Assembly (NCBI GenBank): GCA_963619325.1
Contig: CAVEVQ010000048.1
Span: 1-7,729, forward strand
Source: UBA1181 sp963619325
GTDB lineage: Bacteria > Bacteroidota > Bacteroidia > Bacteroidales > Paludibacteraceae
Direction: 5' to 3'
DNA length: 7,729 nt
Shown here: positions 1 through 7,111 of the stretch, piece after piece
Layout: every line of letters starts with the position of its first letter
How positions within the stretch are numbered: the first letter of the stretch is position 1
Notes under the pieces: generated by a model
Told to the model about the DNA's origin: nothing
The model's database searches: none
The model's input: the letters and a program-made list of their open reading frames with translations, nothing else
Program-made: the position numbers and the translations under genes

Positions 1-56
1 TACAAGGCTTCGGGCAGGATAATTATGCTCTTTTGAGTTTTAGCGGACAGCAATAA
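1..56 (+). CDS. C-terminal tail of an unidentified protein (partial)
   Basis: The reading frame starting at base 3 is open from the window edge to a TAA at 54-56 and ends ...GFGQDNYALLSFSGQQ. A strong hairpin terminator begins three bases after the stop, which is what the end of a real rightward gene looks like. Only about 17 residues are visible. The pattern GFGxxNxALL loosely resembles the C-terminal GFGGxNxxLL strand of beta-ketoacyl-ACP synthases, but the usual double glycine is missing and the piece is too short to assign a family. Product unknown. Confidence 0.55.
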   Translation, partial: QGFGQDNYALLSFSGQQ

Positions 57-58
57 TT

Positions 59-101
59 AAAAAAGGTTGGAATCTTAGATTCCAACCTTTTTTTGTTTTT
101 T
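59..101. terminator. Bidirectional intrinsic terminator between convergent genes
   Basis: There is a perfect 16-bp stem: left arm 59-74 (AAAAAAGGTTGGAATC), loop TTA at 75-77, right arm 78-93 (GATTCCAACCTTTTTT). A T-rich tract (88-94, then 96-101) follows on the plus strand, and the A run at 59-64 gives the matching U tract on the minus strand. It sits 3 nt after the stop of the rightward partial gene and about 35 nt beyond the stop of the leftward dehydrogenase gene at 136, so it can end transcription from both sides. Confidence 0.93.
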
Positions 102-135
102 GTAAATCTCTTTAGACTCTTTTATAAGGTCGTCC

Positions 136-1344
136 TTATTTCAACTCCAAGTCGCCGTTGAACACCTCATGCCATGGTAATCCTTGCTTGTTCAACTCTT
201 CCATAAACGGATCCGGATCAAACTCCTCTACGTTCCATACACCAGGTTTCTTCCACAAACCGCGGAAAAACATCTGCGCTCCGATACATGCGGGCACTCC
301 CGTTGTGTAGCTTACTCCCTGCATGCCTGTTTCCTTATATGCTTCTTGGTGGCTGCAGTTATTGTAGACGTAGTAGGTGAGTTCCTTGCCGTCTTTGCCG
401 ATTCCTCTGATACGACATCCGATGCTGGTCTCTCCTTCATAGTTCTCTCCTAAGTCTTGAGGATTAGGCAACACCGCCTTCAAGAACTGAAGTGGAACAA
501 TCTTCACGCCGTTGTATTCGACTTCGTCGATTCTCGCCATTCCGATATTCTGAATTACGCGAAGGTGGGTCAGGTATTCTTGCCCGAAAGTCATCCAGAA
601 ACGTGCTTTCTTGATGCTTGGATAGTTCTTCACCAACGACTCCAACTCCTCATGGTGCATCAAGTATGACTCTCGCGGACCGATATTAGGGTAGGTGAGG
701 GGCTGATGAATTTCCAATGGCTCTGTCTCAATCCACTTGCCATCTTGGTAGTATAGTCCTTTTTGGGTAATCTCACGAATGTTGATTTCCGGATTGAAGT
801 TGGTCGCAAATGCCTTGTGGTGGTTTCCTGCATTGCAGTCTACGATATCCAACACTTGCATCTCCTTGAAGTGATGCTTGGCTGCGTAGGCTGTGTAGAC
901 TCCTGATACGCCTGGGTCAAACCCGCATCCGAGAATAGCCGTTAATCCGGCTTCCTTGAATTTGTCTTTGTATGCCCATTGCCAACTATACTCAAAGTGC
1001 GCCTCGTCTTTTGGCTCATAGTTGGCTGTGTCTAAGTAGTTTACGCCACATTCCAAACATGCGTCCATAATGTTGAGGTCTTGATAAGGCAACGCCACGT
1101 TGATTACCAACTCTGGCTGGTGTCTCTTGAAGAGAGCAACCACTTGCGCTGTTTCGTCGGCATCCACTTGGTCTGTCTTTACATCCACGTTGTACTTCTC
1201 CTTCAAGATTTTTGCAATGGCATCACACTTCGATTTCGTGCGACTGGCAATGACAATCTCGCTGAAGATTTCCGTGTGCTGTGCTACCTTGTGGCATACC
1301 ACGGTACCAACACCGCCAACACCGATAATGAGAACTTTTGACAT
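136..1344 (-). CDS. Carboxynorspermidine synthase-like saccharopine dehydrogenase family protein
   Basis: This 402-residue cytosolic NAD(P)H-dependent oxidoreductase belongs to the saccharopine dehydrogenase superfamily. The N-terminal Rossmann fold opens with VLIIGVGGVGTVV (residues 4-16), with the GxGGxG dinucleotide-binding loop at 8-13. Conserved-looking blocks follow: GCGFDPGVSGVY (139-150), SYTTGVPACIGAQM (345-358) and the C-terminal EEFDPDPFMEEL (373-384). Overall it matches carboxynorspermidine/carboxyspermidine dehydrogenases, which condense putrescine or diaminopropane with aspartate semialdehyde in the alternative spermidine pathway found in many gut Bacteroidetes and Vibrio. The partner decarboxylase (nspC type) is not in the window. 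The ATG at 1344 places the Rossmann strand at the very N terminus; an AAAGG lies just upstream. It follows hisS by 45 nt on the same strand with no terminator visible, so co-transcription is likely. Exact substrate is inferred; a lysine-pathway role is the alternative. Confidence 0.85.
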   Translation of the reverse strand: MSKVLIIGVGGVGTVVCHKVAQHTEIFSEIVIASRTKSKCDAIAKILKEKYNVDVKTDQVDADETAQVVALFKRHQPELVINVALPYQDLNIMDACLECGVNYLDTANYEPKDEAHFEYSWQWAYKDKFKEAGLTAILGCGFDPGVSGVYTAYAAKHHFKEMQVLDIVDCNAGNHHKAFATNFNPEINIREITQKGLYYQDGKWIETEPLEIHQPLTYPNIGPRESYLMHHEELESLVKNYPSIKKARFWMTFGQEYLTHLRVIQNIGMARIDEVEYNGVKIVPLQFLKAVLPNPQDLGENYEGETSIGCRIRGIGKDGKELTYYVYNNCSHQEAYKETGMQGVSYTTGVPACIGAQMFFRGLWKKPGVWNVEEFDPDPFMEELNKQGLPWHEVFNGDLELK

Positions 1345-1389
1345 AATCCTTTGTTTTGTTTAATTGTTATATGAATAAGAAATGTTCGT

Positions 1390-2751
1390 CTATCCTAATA
1401 ACGGAATTACCTCCTCTATGCTGAGCAACTTCTGTTCTCCACTCTCCATGTCCTTCAACATCACTTTTTTCTCGTTCAACTCTGTCTCTCCGATGATGGC
1501 AACGAATGGAATGTTTTTTGCATTGGCATAACTCATCTGTTTCTTCATCTTTGATGGTTCTGGGTAGACTTCCGCGGAAATTCCTGCGCTACGAACGGCT
1601 TTCGCACATTCAACGGCAAACCTCAACTCCGCATCACCAAAGGTGGTGAAGAGAATCTTTGTGGTTTGCGACACTTCTGATGGATATAGATCTAATTGGT
1701 TCAGCACGTCGTAGATACGGTCTGCACCGAATGAGATGCCCACGCCCGAAACACCAGAAAGCCCAAAAACACCTGTCAGATTGTCGTATCGTCCTCCACC
1801 CGTGATACTTCCGATCTGCACGTCCAAGGCTTTCACCTCGAAAATGGCTCCCGTGTAGTAGTTGAGTCCGCGCGCTAAGGTGAGGTCTAACTCCACTTTC
1901 GTCTGAATGTTGAGGCTCTCTATGAAATCAAGTATTGAGGCAATTTCTTCAACTCCCTTTAGTCCGGTTTCAGAAGTCTCCAACACACTCTTTATAGTCT
2001 CTAATTTTTCGTGGTTCGTGCCTTGCAGTTGAATGATAGGTTGCAGCTTGTCTATTGCCTCCTGAGGCAACCCCTTGCTTGCTAACTCTGCGTTGACATT
2101 CTCCAAACCTATTTTATCTAATTTGTCGATTGCTACGGTAATGTCCACGATCTTGTCTGCTTCACCAATCACTTCCGCAATGCCAGAAAGAATTTTGCGG
2201 TTGTTGAGTTTGATGGCGACATTCACTTTCAAACGGCGGAACACCTCGTCGACAATCTGTATCAACTCCACTTCGTTGAGCAAAGAGTCGCTACCCACGA
2301 CATCCACGTCGCATTGGTAGAACTCTCGGTATCGGCCTTTCTGAGGTTTGTCGGCACGCCAAACAGGTTGGATTTGAAAACGTTTGAAAGGGAAGGAAAG
2401 TTTGTCTCTATTCATCACCACGAAACGGGCGAACGGCACCGTCAGGTCATATCGCAACCCCTTTTCTGAAATCTTATTGATCAGTTTGACGGAATTTCGC
2501 GCTGCCAATGTCTCACTATCGACATCTGCGAGATAGTCGCCCGAATTGAGGATCTTGAACAAAAGCTTGTCTCCCTCGTCTCCATATTTACCCATGAGGG
2601 TTGATAGGTTCTCCATGGCAGGGGTCTCTATCTGTTGGAAACCATAAAGTTTGAAGACATCTTTGATTGTATTGAATATATAGTTTCTTCTCACCATTTC
2701 AATAGGGGAGAAATCCCTTGTACCCTTGGGAATGGATGGTTTATTTGCCAT
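1390..2751 (-). CDS. hisS: Histidyl-tRNA synthetase
   Basis: This 453-residue class II aminoacyl-tRNA synthetase attaches histidine to tRNA-His in the cytosol, using ATP. The N terminus reads KPSIPKGTRDFSP, typical of HisRS. Motif 1 lies around residues 30-48 (KLYGFQQIETPAMEN) and motif 2 around 124-146 (RFQIQPVWRADKPQKGRYRE). The HisRS-specific loop LARGLNYYTG is at 302-311, GGGRYDNL at 318-325, and motif 3 GVGISFGADRIYDVL at 336-350. The anticodon-binding domain fills roughly 365-450. Length is normal for the family and nothing catalytic appears to be missing. The ATG at 2751 lacks a clear Shine-Dalgarno sequence, as is common in Bacteroidetes. A minus-strand TAAATTTG lies 25 nt upstream, and the gene is divergent from phoH. 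The dehydrogenase gene lies 45 nt downstream on the same strand. Confidence 0.98.
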   Translation of the reverse strand: MANKPSIPKGTRDFSPIEMVRRNYIFNTIKDVFKLYGFQQIETPAMENLSTLMGKYGDEGDKLLFKILNSGDYLADVDSETLAARNSVKLINKISEKGLRYDLTVPFARFVVMNRDKLSFPFKRFQIQPVWRADKPQKGRYREFYQCDVDVVGSDSLLNEVELIQIVDEVFRRLKVNVAIKLNNRKILSGIAEVIGEADKIVDITVAIDKLDKIGLENVNAELASKGLPQEAIDKLQPIIQLQGTNHEKLETIKSVLETSETGLKGVEEIASILDFIESLNIQTKVELDLTLARGLNYYTGAIFEVKALDVQIGSITGGGRYDNLTGVFGLSGVSGVGISFGADRIYDVLNQLDLYPSEVSQTTKILFTTFGDAELRFAVECAKAVRSAGISAEVYPEPSKMKKQMSYANAKNIPFVAIIGETELNEKKVMLKDMESGEQKLLSIEEVIPLLG

Positions 2752-2775
2752 TGCTGTGTCTAATGTTATTTTTTA

Positions 2776-2783
2776 CAAATTTA
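2776..2783 (-). promoter_or_regulatory. Candidate -7 box for hisS
   Basis: On the minus strand this reads TAAATTTG, an exact match to TAnnTTTG, the -7 element of the Bacteroidetes primary sigma factor. It lies 25 nt upstream of the hisS ATG, which leaves room for a short leader. I see no convincing TTTG -33 element at the expected spacing, so the call rests on the -7 match and position. Confidence 0.55.
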
Positions 2784-2827
2784 GTTCTTTTATCCGTATT
2801 AGGGGGCTATAAATGGTGCGAATGTTT

Positions 2828-2835
2828 TATCTTTG
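2828..2835 (+). promoter_or_regulatory. Candidate -7 box for phoH
   Basis: TATCTTTG matches the Bacteroidetes TAnnTTTG -7 consensus exactly and ends 24 nt before the phoH ATG. With the oppositely oriented box at 2776-2783 it gives a compact divergent promoter region between hisS and phoH. No clear -33 TTTG is visible upstream. Confidence 0.6.
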
Positions 2836-2859
2836 CGACAGCATTTTTTTTAGAGGCGA

Positions 2860-3915
2860 ATGATTGAAAAACTGTTTTTAATCGAGAACTCCGACCCTGT
2901 GATTTTTTACGGCGTCAATAATACCAATATTGTGACGCTAAAGGATTTGTTGCCTAAACTTAAAATTGTGGCTCGTGGCGATGTCATAAAATGTATGGGC
3001 GAGGAAAGCGAAGTGGAGGCTTTTGAGAGGATTTTTCAACAGTTGGATGCTTATTGCGCAAAATACAACCGATTAGAAGAACAAACAGTGGTTGACTTTG
3101 TCAAAGGCAATGAAGTGGATGTTTGCTCTGAAAAGAAAGATCTCATTATATATGGAGTGAGTGGAAAACCGATCGTGGCTCGCACTCCCAATCAGCGGGA
3201 GATGGTGCGCCTTTATGATGAGCGTGACTTGATTTTCGCGGTCGGTCCTGCAGGTTCGGGTAAGACGTTCATCGCCATTTCGTTGGCTGTTCGTGCTTTG
3301 AAAAACCGAGAGGTGAAAAGGATTATCCTGAGTCGCCCCGCTGTCGAGGCCGGCGAAAAGCTGGGTTTCCTTCCCGGTGATATGAAAGAGAAAATCGACC
3401 CCTACCTTCAGCCCTTGTACGACGCTTTGCAGAGTATGATTCCTGGCGCAAAGTTGAAGGATTATATGGAAAATGGAACCATTCAGATTGCTCCGCTCGC
3501 TTTTATGCGTGGGCGGACGCTGAATGATGCTGTCATCATCTTAGACGAGGCTCAAAATACTAATACTCAGCAGATCAGAATGTTCCTTACTCGTATGGGA
3601 GTGAACAGTAAGGTGATTGTTACAGGTGATGTGACGCAGATTGACCTCCCCGGTAATCAACGCTCGGGTCTAATTGATGCCCTGCGTGTTCTGCGAGGTG
3701 TGAAAGGTGTCGGGAAAGTCGAGTTCAAGAAAGAAGATATTGTCCGTCACCCTTTGGTGCAACGTATCGTCGATGCCTATGAGCAATCGGATGAGGAGAG
3801 AAAAATTCGTCGTGAGGCTGAAAAAACATTAGGGCTTCCTAATCAACAGGATTTTGAGAAGATGGAAGTTCTGACTGACTATCAATTGTCAACTCAATTA
3901 GAAAATAAAGGTTAA
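2860..3915 (+). CDS. phoH: PhoH family ATPase (PhoH-like protein)
   Basis: This 351-residue cytosolic P-loop ATPase belongs to the PhoH/YbeZ family, related to the helicase core and linked in other bacteria to RNA metabolism, often with YbeY. A small N-terminal KH-like segment (about 1-80) precedes the ATPase domain. The Walker A motif GPAGSGKT is at residues 129-136 and Walker B VIILDEAQ at 225-232. The family-typical SRPAVEAGEKLGFLPGD lies at 158-174 and a TGDVTQIDLP block at 255-264. Length and architecture are normal. The ATG at 2860 is supported by AGAGG at 2852-2856, one of the better ribosome binding sites here, and by the -7 box upstream. purC follows after 12 nt, so the two are probably one transcript. 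The family is certain; the precise cellular role is not established by this sequence. Confidence 0.95.
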   Translation: MIEKLFLIENSDPVIFYGVNNTNIVTLKDLLPKLKIVARGDVIKCMGEESEVEAFERIFQQLDAYCAKYNRLEEQTVVDFVKGNEVDVCSEKKDLIIYGVSGKPIVARTPNQREMVRLYDERDLIFAVGPAGSGKTFIAISLAVRALKNREVKRIILSRPAVEAGEKLGFLPGDMKEKIDPYLQPLYDALQSMIPGAKLKDYMENGTIQIAPLAFMRGRTLNDAVIILDEAQNTNTQQIRMFLTRMGVNSKVIVTGDVTQIDLPGNQRSGLIDALRVLRGVKGVGKVEFKKEDIVRHPLVQRIVDAYEQSDEERKIRREAEKTLGLPNQQDFEKMEVLTDYQLSTQLENKG

Positions 3916-3927
3916 ATATACAAAATA

Positions 3928-4878
3928 ATGGAGAACGCATTAACAAAAACTGATTTCAACTTTCCTGGACAGAAGGGAGTTTATCATGGTAAAGTTCGCG
4001 ATGTTTACAGCGTGGGCGAAGACAAGTTGGTGATGGTCGCAACAGACCGTATATCGGCTTTTGATGTTATCTTGCCGAAAGGCATCCCTTTCAAAGGTCA
4101 GGTCTTGAATCAAATCGCTGCTAAATTCTTGGATGCGACTCAAGATATTTGTCCGAACTGGAAATTGGCTACGCCCGATCCTGTCGTTACTGTCGGCATT
4201 CGTTGCCAGGGTTTCCCAGTGGAAATGATTGTTCGTGGTTACCTCTGTGGAAGTGCATGGCGTGCCTACAAGAGTGGCGTTCGTGAAATTTGCGGCGTGA
4301 AACTCCCTGATGGCATGCGTGAGAATCAAAAATTCCCAACTCCGATCATTACCCCGACTACTAAGGCTGAAATCGGCACGCACGATGAGGATATCTCTAA
4401 AGAAGAAATCTTGAAGCAAGGTCTCGTCTCTCCTGAAGATTATGCTATCGTCGAGAAATATACGTTAGCCCTCTTCCAAAGAGGTACTGAAATCGCCGCT
4501 AAACGTGGCTTGATTCTGGTAGACACAAAGTATGAGTTTGGTAAGGCGGACGGCAAGGTCATATTGATGGATGAAATCCACACGCCAGACTCTTCTCGTT
4601 ATTTCTATGCTGATGGCTATCAAGAGCGTTTTGAAAAGGGCGAGGCTCAAAAGCAACTTTCAAAAGAATTCGTTCGTGAGTGGTTGATGGACAACGGCTT
4701 CCAAGGTCAAAAGGGTCAGCAAGTGCCTGAGATGACAGACGAAATCGTTAAATCAATCTCCGACCGCTACATCGAATTATACGAGAACATCGTGGGCGAG
4801 AAATTCGTTCGTGAACAGAATGTGTCTGCTATTGCTTCTCGTATCGAGAAAAATGTTACTGAATATTTGAAAAAATAA
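3928..4878 (+). CDS. purC: Phosphoribosylaminoimidazole-succinocarboxamide (SAICAR) synthase
   Basis: This 316-residue cytosolic enzyme of de novo purine synthesis joins aspartate to CAIR with ATP to give SAICAR. Recognisable blocks are GKVRDVYSVGEDKLVMVATD (21-40) followed by RISAFD, LPKGIPFKGQVLNQI (49-63), the substrate-site region PVEMIVRGYLCGSAW (97-111), PTPIITPTTKAEIGTHDEDI (137-156), the signature LILVDTKYEFGK (195-206) and MDEIHTPDSSRYF (214-226). It is the longer form of about 300 residues rather than the roughly 240-residue E. coli form. The ATG at 3928 lies 12 nt after the phoH stop with an A-rich leader and no clear Shine-Dalgarno sequence, suggesting a phoH-purC transcript that ends at the hairpin just downstream. 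Confidence 0.97.
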   Translation: MENALTKTDFNFPGQKGVYHGKVRDVYSVGEDKLVMVATDRISAFDVILPKGIPFKGQVLNQIAAKFLDATQDICPNWKLATPDPVVTVGIRCQGFPVEMIVRGYLCGSAWRAYKSGVREICGVKLPDGMRENQKFPTPIITPTTKAEIGTHDEDISKEEILKQGLVSPEDYAIVEKYTLALFQRGTEIAAKRGLILVDTKYEFGKADGKVILMDEIHTPDSSRYFYADGYQERFEKGEAQKQLSKEFVREWLMDNGFQGQKGQQVPEMTDEIVKSISDRYIELYENIVGEKFVREQNVSAIASRIEKNVTEYLKK

Positions 4879-4891
4879 TTTCTTTTGATAT

Positions 4892-4934
4892 AGATGGGGA
4901 AGGGGAGTGGTTCGTCTTCTCCATCTCTTTTTTT
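4892..4934 (+). terminator. Intrinsic terminator after purC
   Basis: The arms AGATGGGGAAG (4892-4902) and CTTCTCCATCT (4916-4926) pair over 11 bp with one G-U pair. The loop is about 13 nt, and TTTTTTT follows at 4928-4934. It begins 14 nt after the purC stop and separates the phoH-purC unit from recF-dciA. Confidence 0.85.
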
Positions 4935-4974
4935 ATTGGTCTGATTAAGATGAATTGTTGAAGATTAGAAAGAT

Positions 4975-6081
4975 ATGTACCTGCAAAGGGTTAAGATATT
5001 AAACTACAAAAACATAGAAGAGGCTGATTTGACCTTCTCTCCGAAAGTGAATTGTTTCATCGGAAATAATGGGGAAGGTAAAACAAACCTTTTAGATGTG
5101 GTCTACTATCTTTCATTCTGCAAAAGCCATGCTAATTCGGTTGACAGTCAGAATATTATGCACGAGCGTGAGTTCTTTATGCTCGACGGATTGTATAATA
5201 TGAATGGTTCAGAGACAAGTATCTATTGTGGTGTGAAACGCAGACAAAAAAAGCAATTCAAGAAGGATAAAAAAGAGTATGAAAAATTATCGGAGCATAT
5301 CGGACTTCTTCCGCTTGTTCTAATCTCTCCATCTGATGAGGAGCTAATCCTTGGTGGCAGTGAGGAACGTCGCAAGTTTATTGACGGATTCATTGCTCAG
5401 TATGATAGAAGCTATCTTATTCATCTGCTCAACTATAAAGCACTGCTGACACAGCGTAATGCTATGATTCGTAACGAGATACGAGACATATTGCTCTATG
5501 AGGCGATAGAAGAACAATTGGCCTCGCATGGAGTGAAAATCCACGACTCTCGCCGTGCTTTTATCAATGACTTTTTGCCGTGCTTCCAAGAGTTCCATCA
5601 AACGGTTTCCTTACAGAAGGAGAAGGTGGAGCTGAACTACAAATCGCAGTTGGAGGGCGACTTATCTCAGACGCAGCTCTTTGCGAAAAACAGGGAAAAG
5701 GATTTTGTCGTAGGTTATACAACTGTGGGTGTACACCGCGACGATTTAGATATGACGATGGATGGTCTGCCAATCCGAAAGATCGGGTCGCAAGGTCAGA
5801 ATAAAACGTTCTTGATTGCATTGAAACTGGCGCAGTTCGATTTCTTGCGTCGCTTGCGCAATGAAAAGCCTATCTTGCTTTTTGATGATATTTTTGATAA
5901 ATTGGACGGTCAACGGGTGAACCAGATTATTGAGTTGATAAAAGATAATCGTTTTGGACAGGTCTTTATCTCTGACACGGATCGGGAACATCTGTCGCTC
6001 ATCTTAAAAAAAATGGATTGCCCTTACCACTTGTATAACGTCGAGGGTGGCAACGTAGACTTGAGAGAATGTAAAGAGTAA
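4975..6081 (+). CDS. recF: DNA replication/repair protein RecF
   Basis: This 368-residue SMC-like ABC ATPase acts with RecO and RecR to load RecA at single-strand gaps and stalled forks. The N terminus MYLQRVKILNYKNIEEADLTF is typical RecF. Walker A GNNGEGKT lies at residues 30-37 followed by NLLD; the ABC signature region GSQGQNK is at 271-277; Walker B ILLFDD is at 300-305, followed by the D-loop IFDKLD. The VGVHRDDL block (251-258) precedes the signature, as usual in RecF. Length is normal. The ATG at 4975 has only a weak AGAAAG upstream. No match to TAnnTTTG was found in the short gap after the purC terminator, so its promoter is unassigned. dciA follows after 8 nt. Confidence 0.96.
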   Translation: MYLQRVKILNYKNIEEADLTFSPKVNCFIGNNGEGKTNLLDVVYYLSFCKSHANSVDSQNIMHEREFFMLDGLYNMNGSETSIYCGVKRRQKKQFKKDKKEYEKLSEHIGLLPLVLISPSDEELILGGSEERRKFIDGFIAQYDRSYLIHLLNYKALLTQRNAMIRNEIRDILLYEAIEEQLASHGVKIHDSRRAFINDFLPCFQEFHQTVSLQKEKVELNYKSQLEGDLSQTQLFAKNREKDFVVGYTTVGVHRDDLDMTMDGLPIRKIGSQGQNKTFLIALKLAQFDFLRRLRNEKPILLFDDIFDKLDGQRVNQIIELIKDNRFGQVFISDTDREHLSLILKKMDCPYHLYNVEGGNVDLRECKE

Positions 6082-6089
6082 GGAAGCGC

Positions 6090-6380
6090 ATGAAACGTCA
6101 GAATACGCAAACTTTGGGTGAGGTGCTGCGAGAGTTGTTGCAGTCGGGACATCTGCGTGCAGGAATCGAAGAGGCGCGGGCGGTTGAAGAGTGGAATAAG
6201 GTGGCCGACGAGATGACAAAACGTTTCACGGAGAAAGTCTTTATGAAAAACAGAAAACTTTATGTGAAAATATCGTCTCCGATGCTGAAATCAAACCTCT
6301 CTATGCAACGAAAAATTCTGACGGAAAAAATTAACGAGTCTGTTGGTGCTCCTGTTATCGATGATATTGTTTTCATTTGA
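6090..6380 (+). CDS. DUF721 (DciA-like) protein, probable replicative helicase loader/operator
   Basis: This 96-residue protein matches DUF721. The conserved N-terminal part includes LGEVLRELL (9-17) and VEEWNKVADEM (32-42) with the family tryptophan at residue 35. The rest forms the KH-like fold seen in DciA: KLYVKISSPMLKSNLSMQRK (56-75), then an ILTEKINE helix. DciA is the widespread ancestral partner of the DnaB helicase in bacteria that lack DnaC or DnaI. That role is known for family members in other phyla and is inferred here. It lies 8 nt after recF; its AGGAAG ribosome binding site overlaps the recF stop, so translation is probably coupled. Bacteroidetes versions are about this short and often sit beside recF. 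This is the last clearly housekeeping gene before the accessory region. Confidence 0.88.
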   Translation: MKRQNTQTLGEVLRELLQSGHLRAGIEEARAVEEWNKVADEMTKRFTEKVFMKNRKLYVKISSPMLKSNLSMQRKILTEKINESVGAPVIDDIVFI

Positions 6381-6440
6381 AGTTATTGTTTATCAACATA
6401 CAACACAAATAAAGTAAATAATTGATTGATCAAAAGATTT

Positions 6441-6785
6441 ATGGCAAAGAAATTTGAAATAAGAAACAGTACAGCTGAGTTCCTGACTTTTGTGGCTGAA
6501 GGTAGGGAACAAGGCGTTCAAGTGTTATATAAAGACGAGACTGTATGGGCTACCCAAAAGGCTATGGCACAACTTTTTGACTGCTCAACAGATAACATCG
6601 GACTGCATCTAAAGAACATATTCAAGAGCGGAGAACTTGTTGAAGATTCAGTTACCGAGAAAAACTCGGCAACTGCCGCTGACGGGAAGAACTATCTCAC
6701 GAAATTCTACAACCTCGATGCCATCATTTCCGTTGGCTATCGTGTCAACTCGTTCCGGCTGTCCCTTTTCAGCAAAACCTCATAG
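6441..6785 (+). pseudogene. Truncated RhuM-family protein (5' part only)
   Basis: From the ATG at 6441 (MAKKFEIRNSTAEFL...) the product matches the N-terminal region of the RhuM/COG3943 virulence-protein family. It contains ETVWATQKAMAQLFDCS, GLHLKNIFKSGEL, TAADGKNYLTKFYNLDAI and ISVGYRVNS, with a helix-turn-helix-like segment around the first block. Family members usually continue from VNS into an R-x-T-x-F-R-x-W-A-T block and total about 300 residues or more. Here homology stops at about base 6752 and FRLSLFSKTS then a TAG follow, giving 114 residues. No continuation appears in any frame up to 7177. A TTG at 6426 would add five residues, but the ATG fits the family better. RhuM genes are frequent in type I restriction-modification loci, matching hsdR downstream; their function is poorly defined. 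It is probably inactive, though the DNA-binding-like N-terminal part could still be made. Confidence 0.8.
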
Positions 6786-6962
6786 CCTTTGGCTTCGAGA
6801 AAGCACACATAAGTTCTCCAATCGAAGGTGGACATTTTAACAGGTACTTTGCCGCCTTGCCGTCCATTTCGGGCAAAACGCTTGCACGATGCGCTTGTAC
6901 AAGGGGAAGGCAGAAAAGCAGGCTGCAAATGAGAGAAATAGGGAAATCCCCTCGTCATTTCG

Positions 6963-7060
6963 GGGACAAAACCCTACCTTTGCAACCGAAACAAAGAAAT
7001 GCCAAACAGGACATTTCGAGCAAAAGAGTTCTTGCCTTTATTTTTCTATGGTTTTGTCCC
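6963..7060. repeat. 11-bp perfect inverted repeat flanking a promoter box
   Basis: GGGACAAAACC at 6963-6973 is the exact reverse complement of GGTTTTGTCCC at 7050-7060, with 76 bp between the arms. The TAnnTTTG box lies just inside the left arm. The arrangement would suit a small invertible segment, a protein-binding site pair or an old element end. The repeat itself is certain; its function is not. Confidence 0.85.
6975..6982 (+). promoter_or_regulatory. Candidate -7 box pointing toward hsdR
   Basis: TACCTTTG, followed by C, matches the Bacteroidetes TAnnTTTG consensus exactly. It would start a transcript near 6988, about 190 nt before the hsdR ATG, and may therefore drive the restriction subunit. 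No clear -33 TTTG is visible. Its placement next to the left arm of the inverted repeat means that inversion, if it occurs, would turn it away from hsdR. Confidence 0.5.
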
Positions 7061-7088
7061 TTGTCGGTTTTGCGCCACGAGACAAGAA

Positions 7089-7111
7089 ATTGTAAGTCTC
7101 TGATTTACAAT
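7089..7111. repeat. Short palindrome ATTGTAA-N9-TTACAAT
   Basis: Two perfect 7-bp arms (7089-7095 and 7105-7111) are separated by nine bases, 67 bp upstream of hsdR. The size suits a dimeric repressor operator or the core site of a tyrosine recombinase. It lacks a following T run, so a terminator is unlikely. Confidence 0.6.

Noticed and set aside
3940..4419. Leftward 159-codon frame opposite purC
   Set aside because: purC on the plus strand has all family signatures across this stretch, and the antisense frame has no recognisable domain or start signal.
6975..6985. CTnDOT-like attachment core (GTAnnTTTGC)
   Set aside because: The sequence is CTACCTTTGC, so the first base of the core does not match, and TAnnTTTG is also the ordinary -7 consensus. 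No integrase or second copy is in the window to support an integration junction.
7060..7086. CTTGTC/GACAAG hairpin as a terminator before hsdR
   Set aside because: The stem has only 6 bp with a 15-nt loop and no T run follows, so it does not make an intrinsic terminator.
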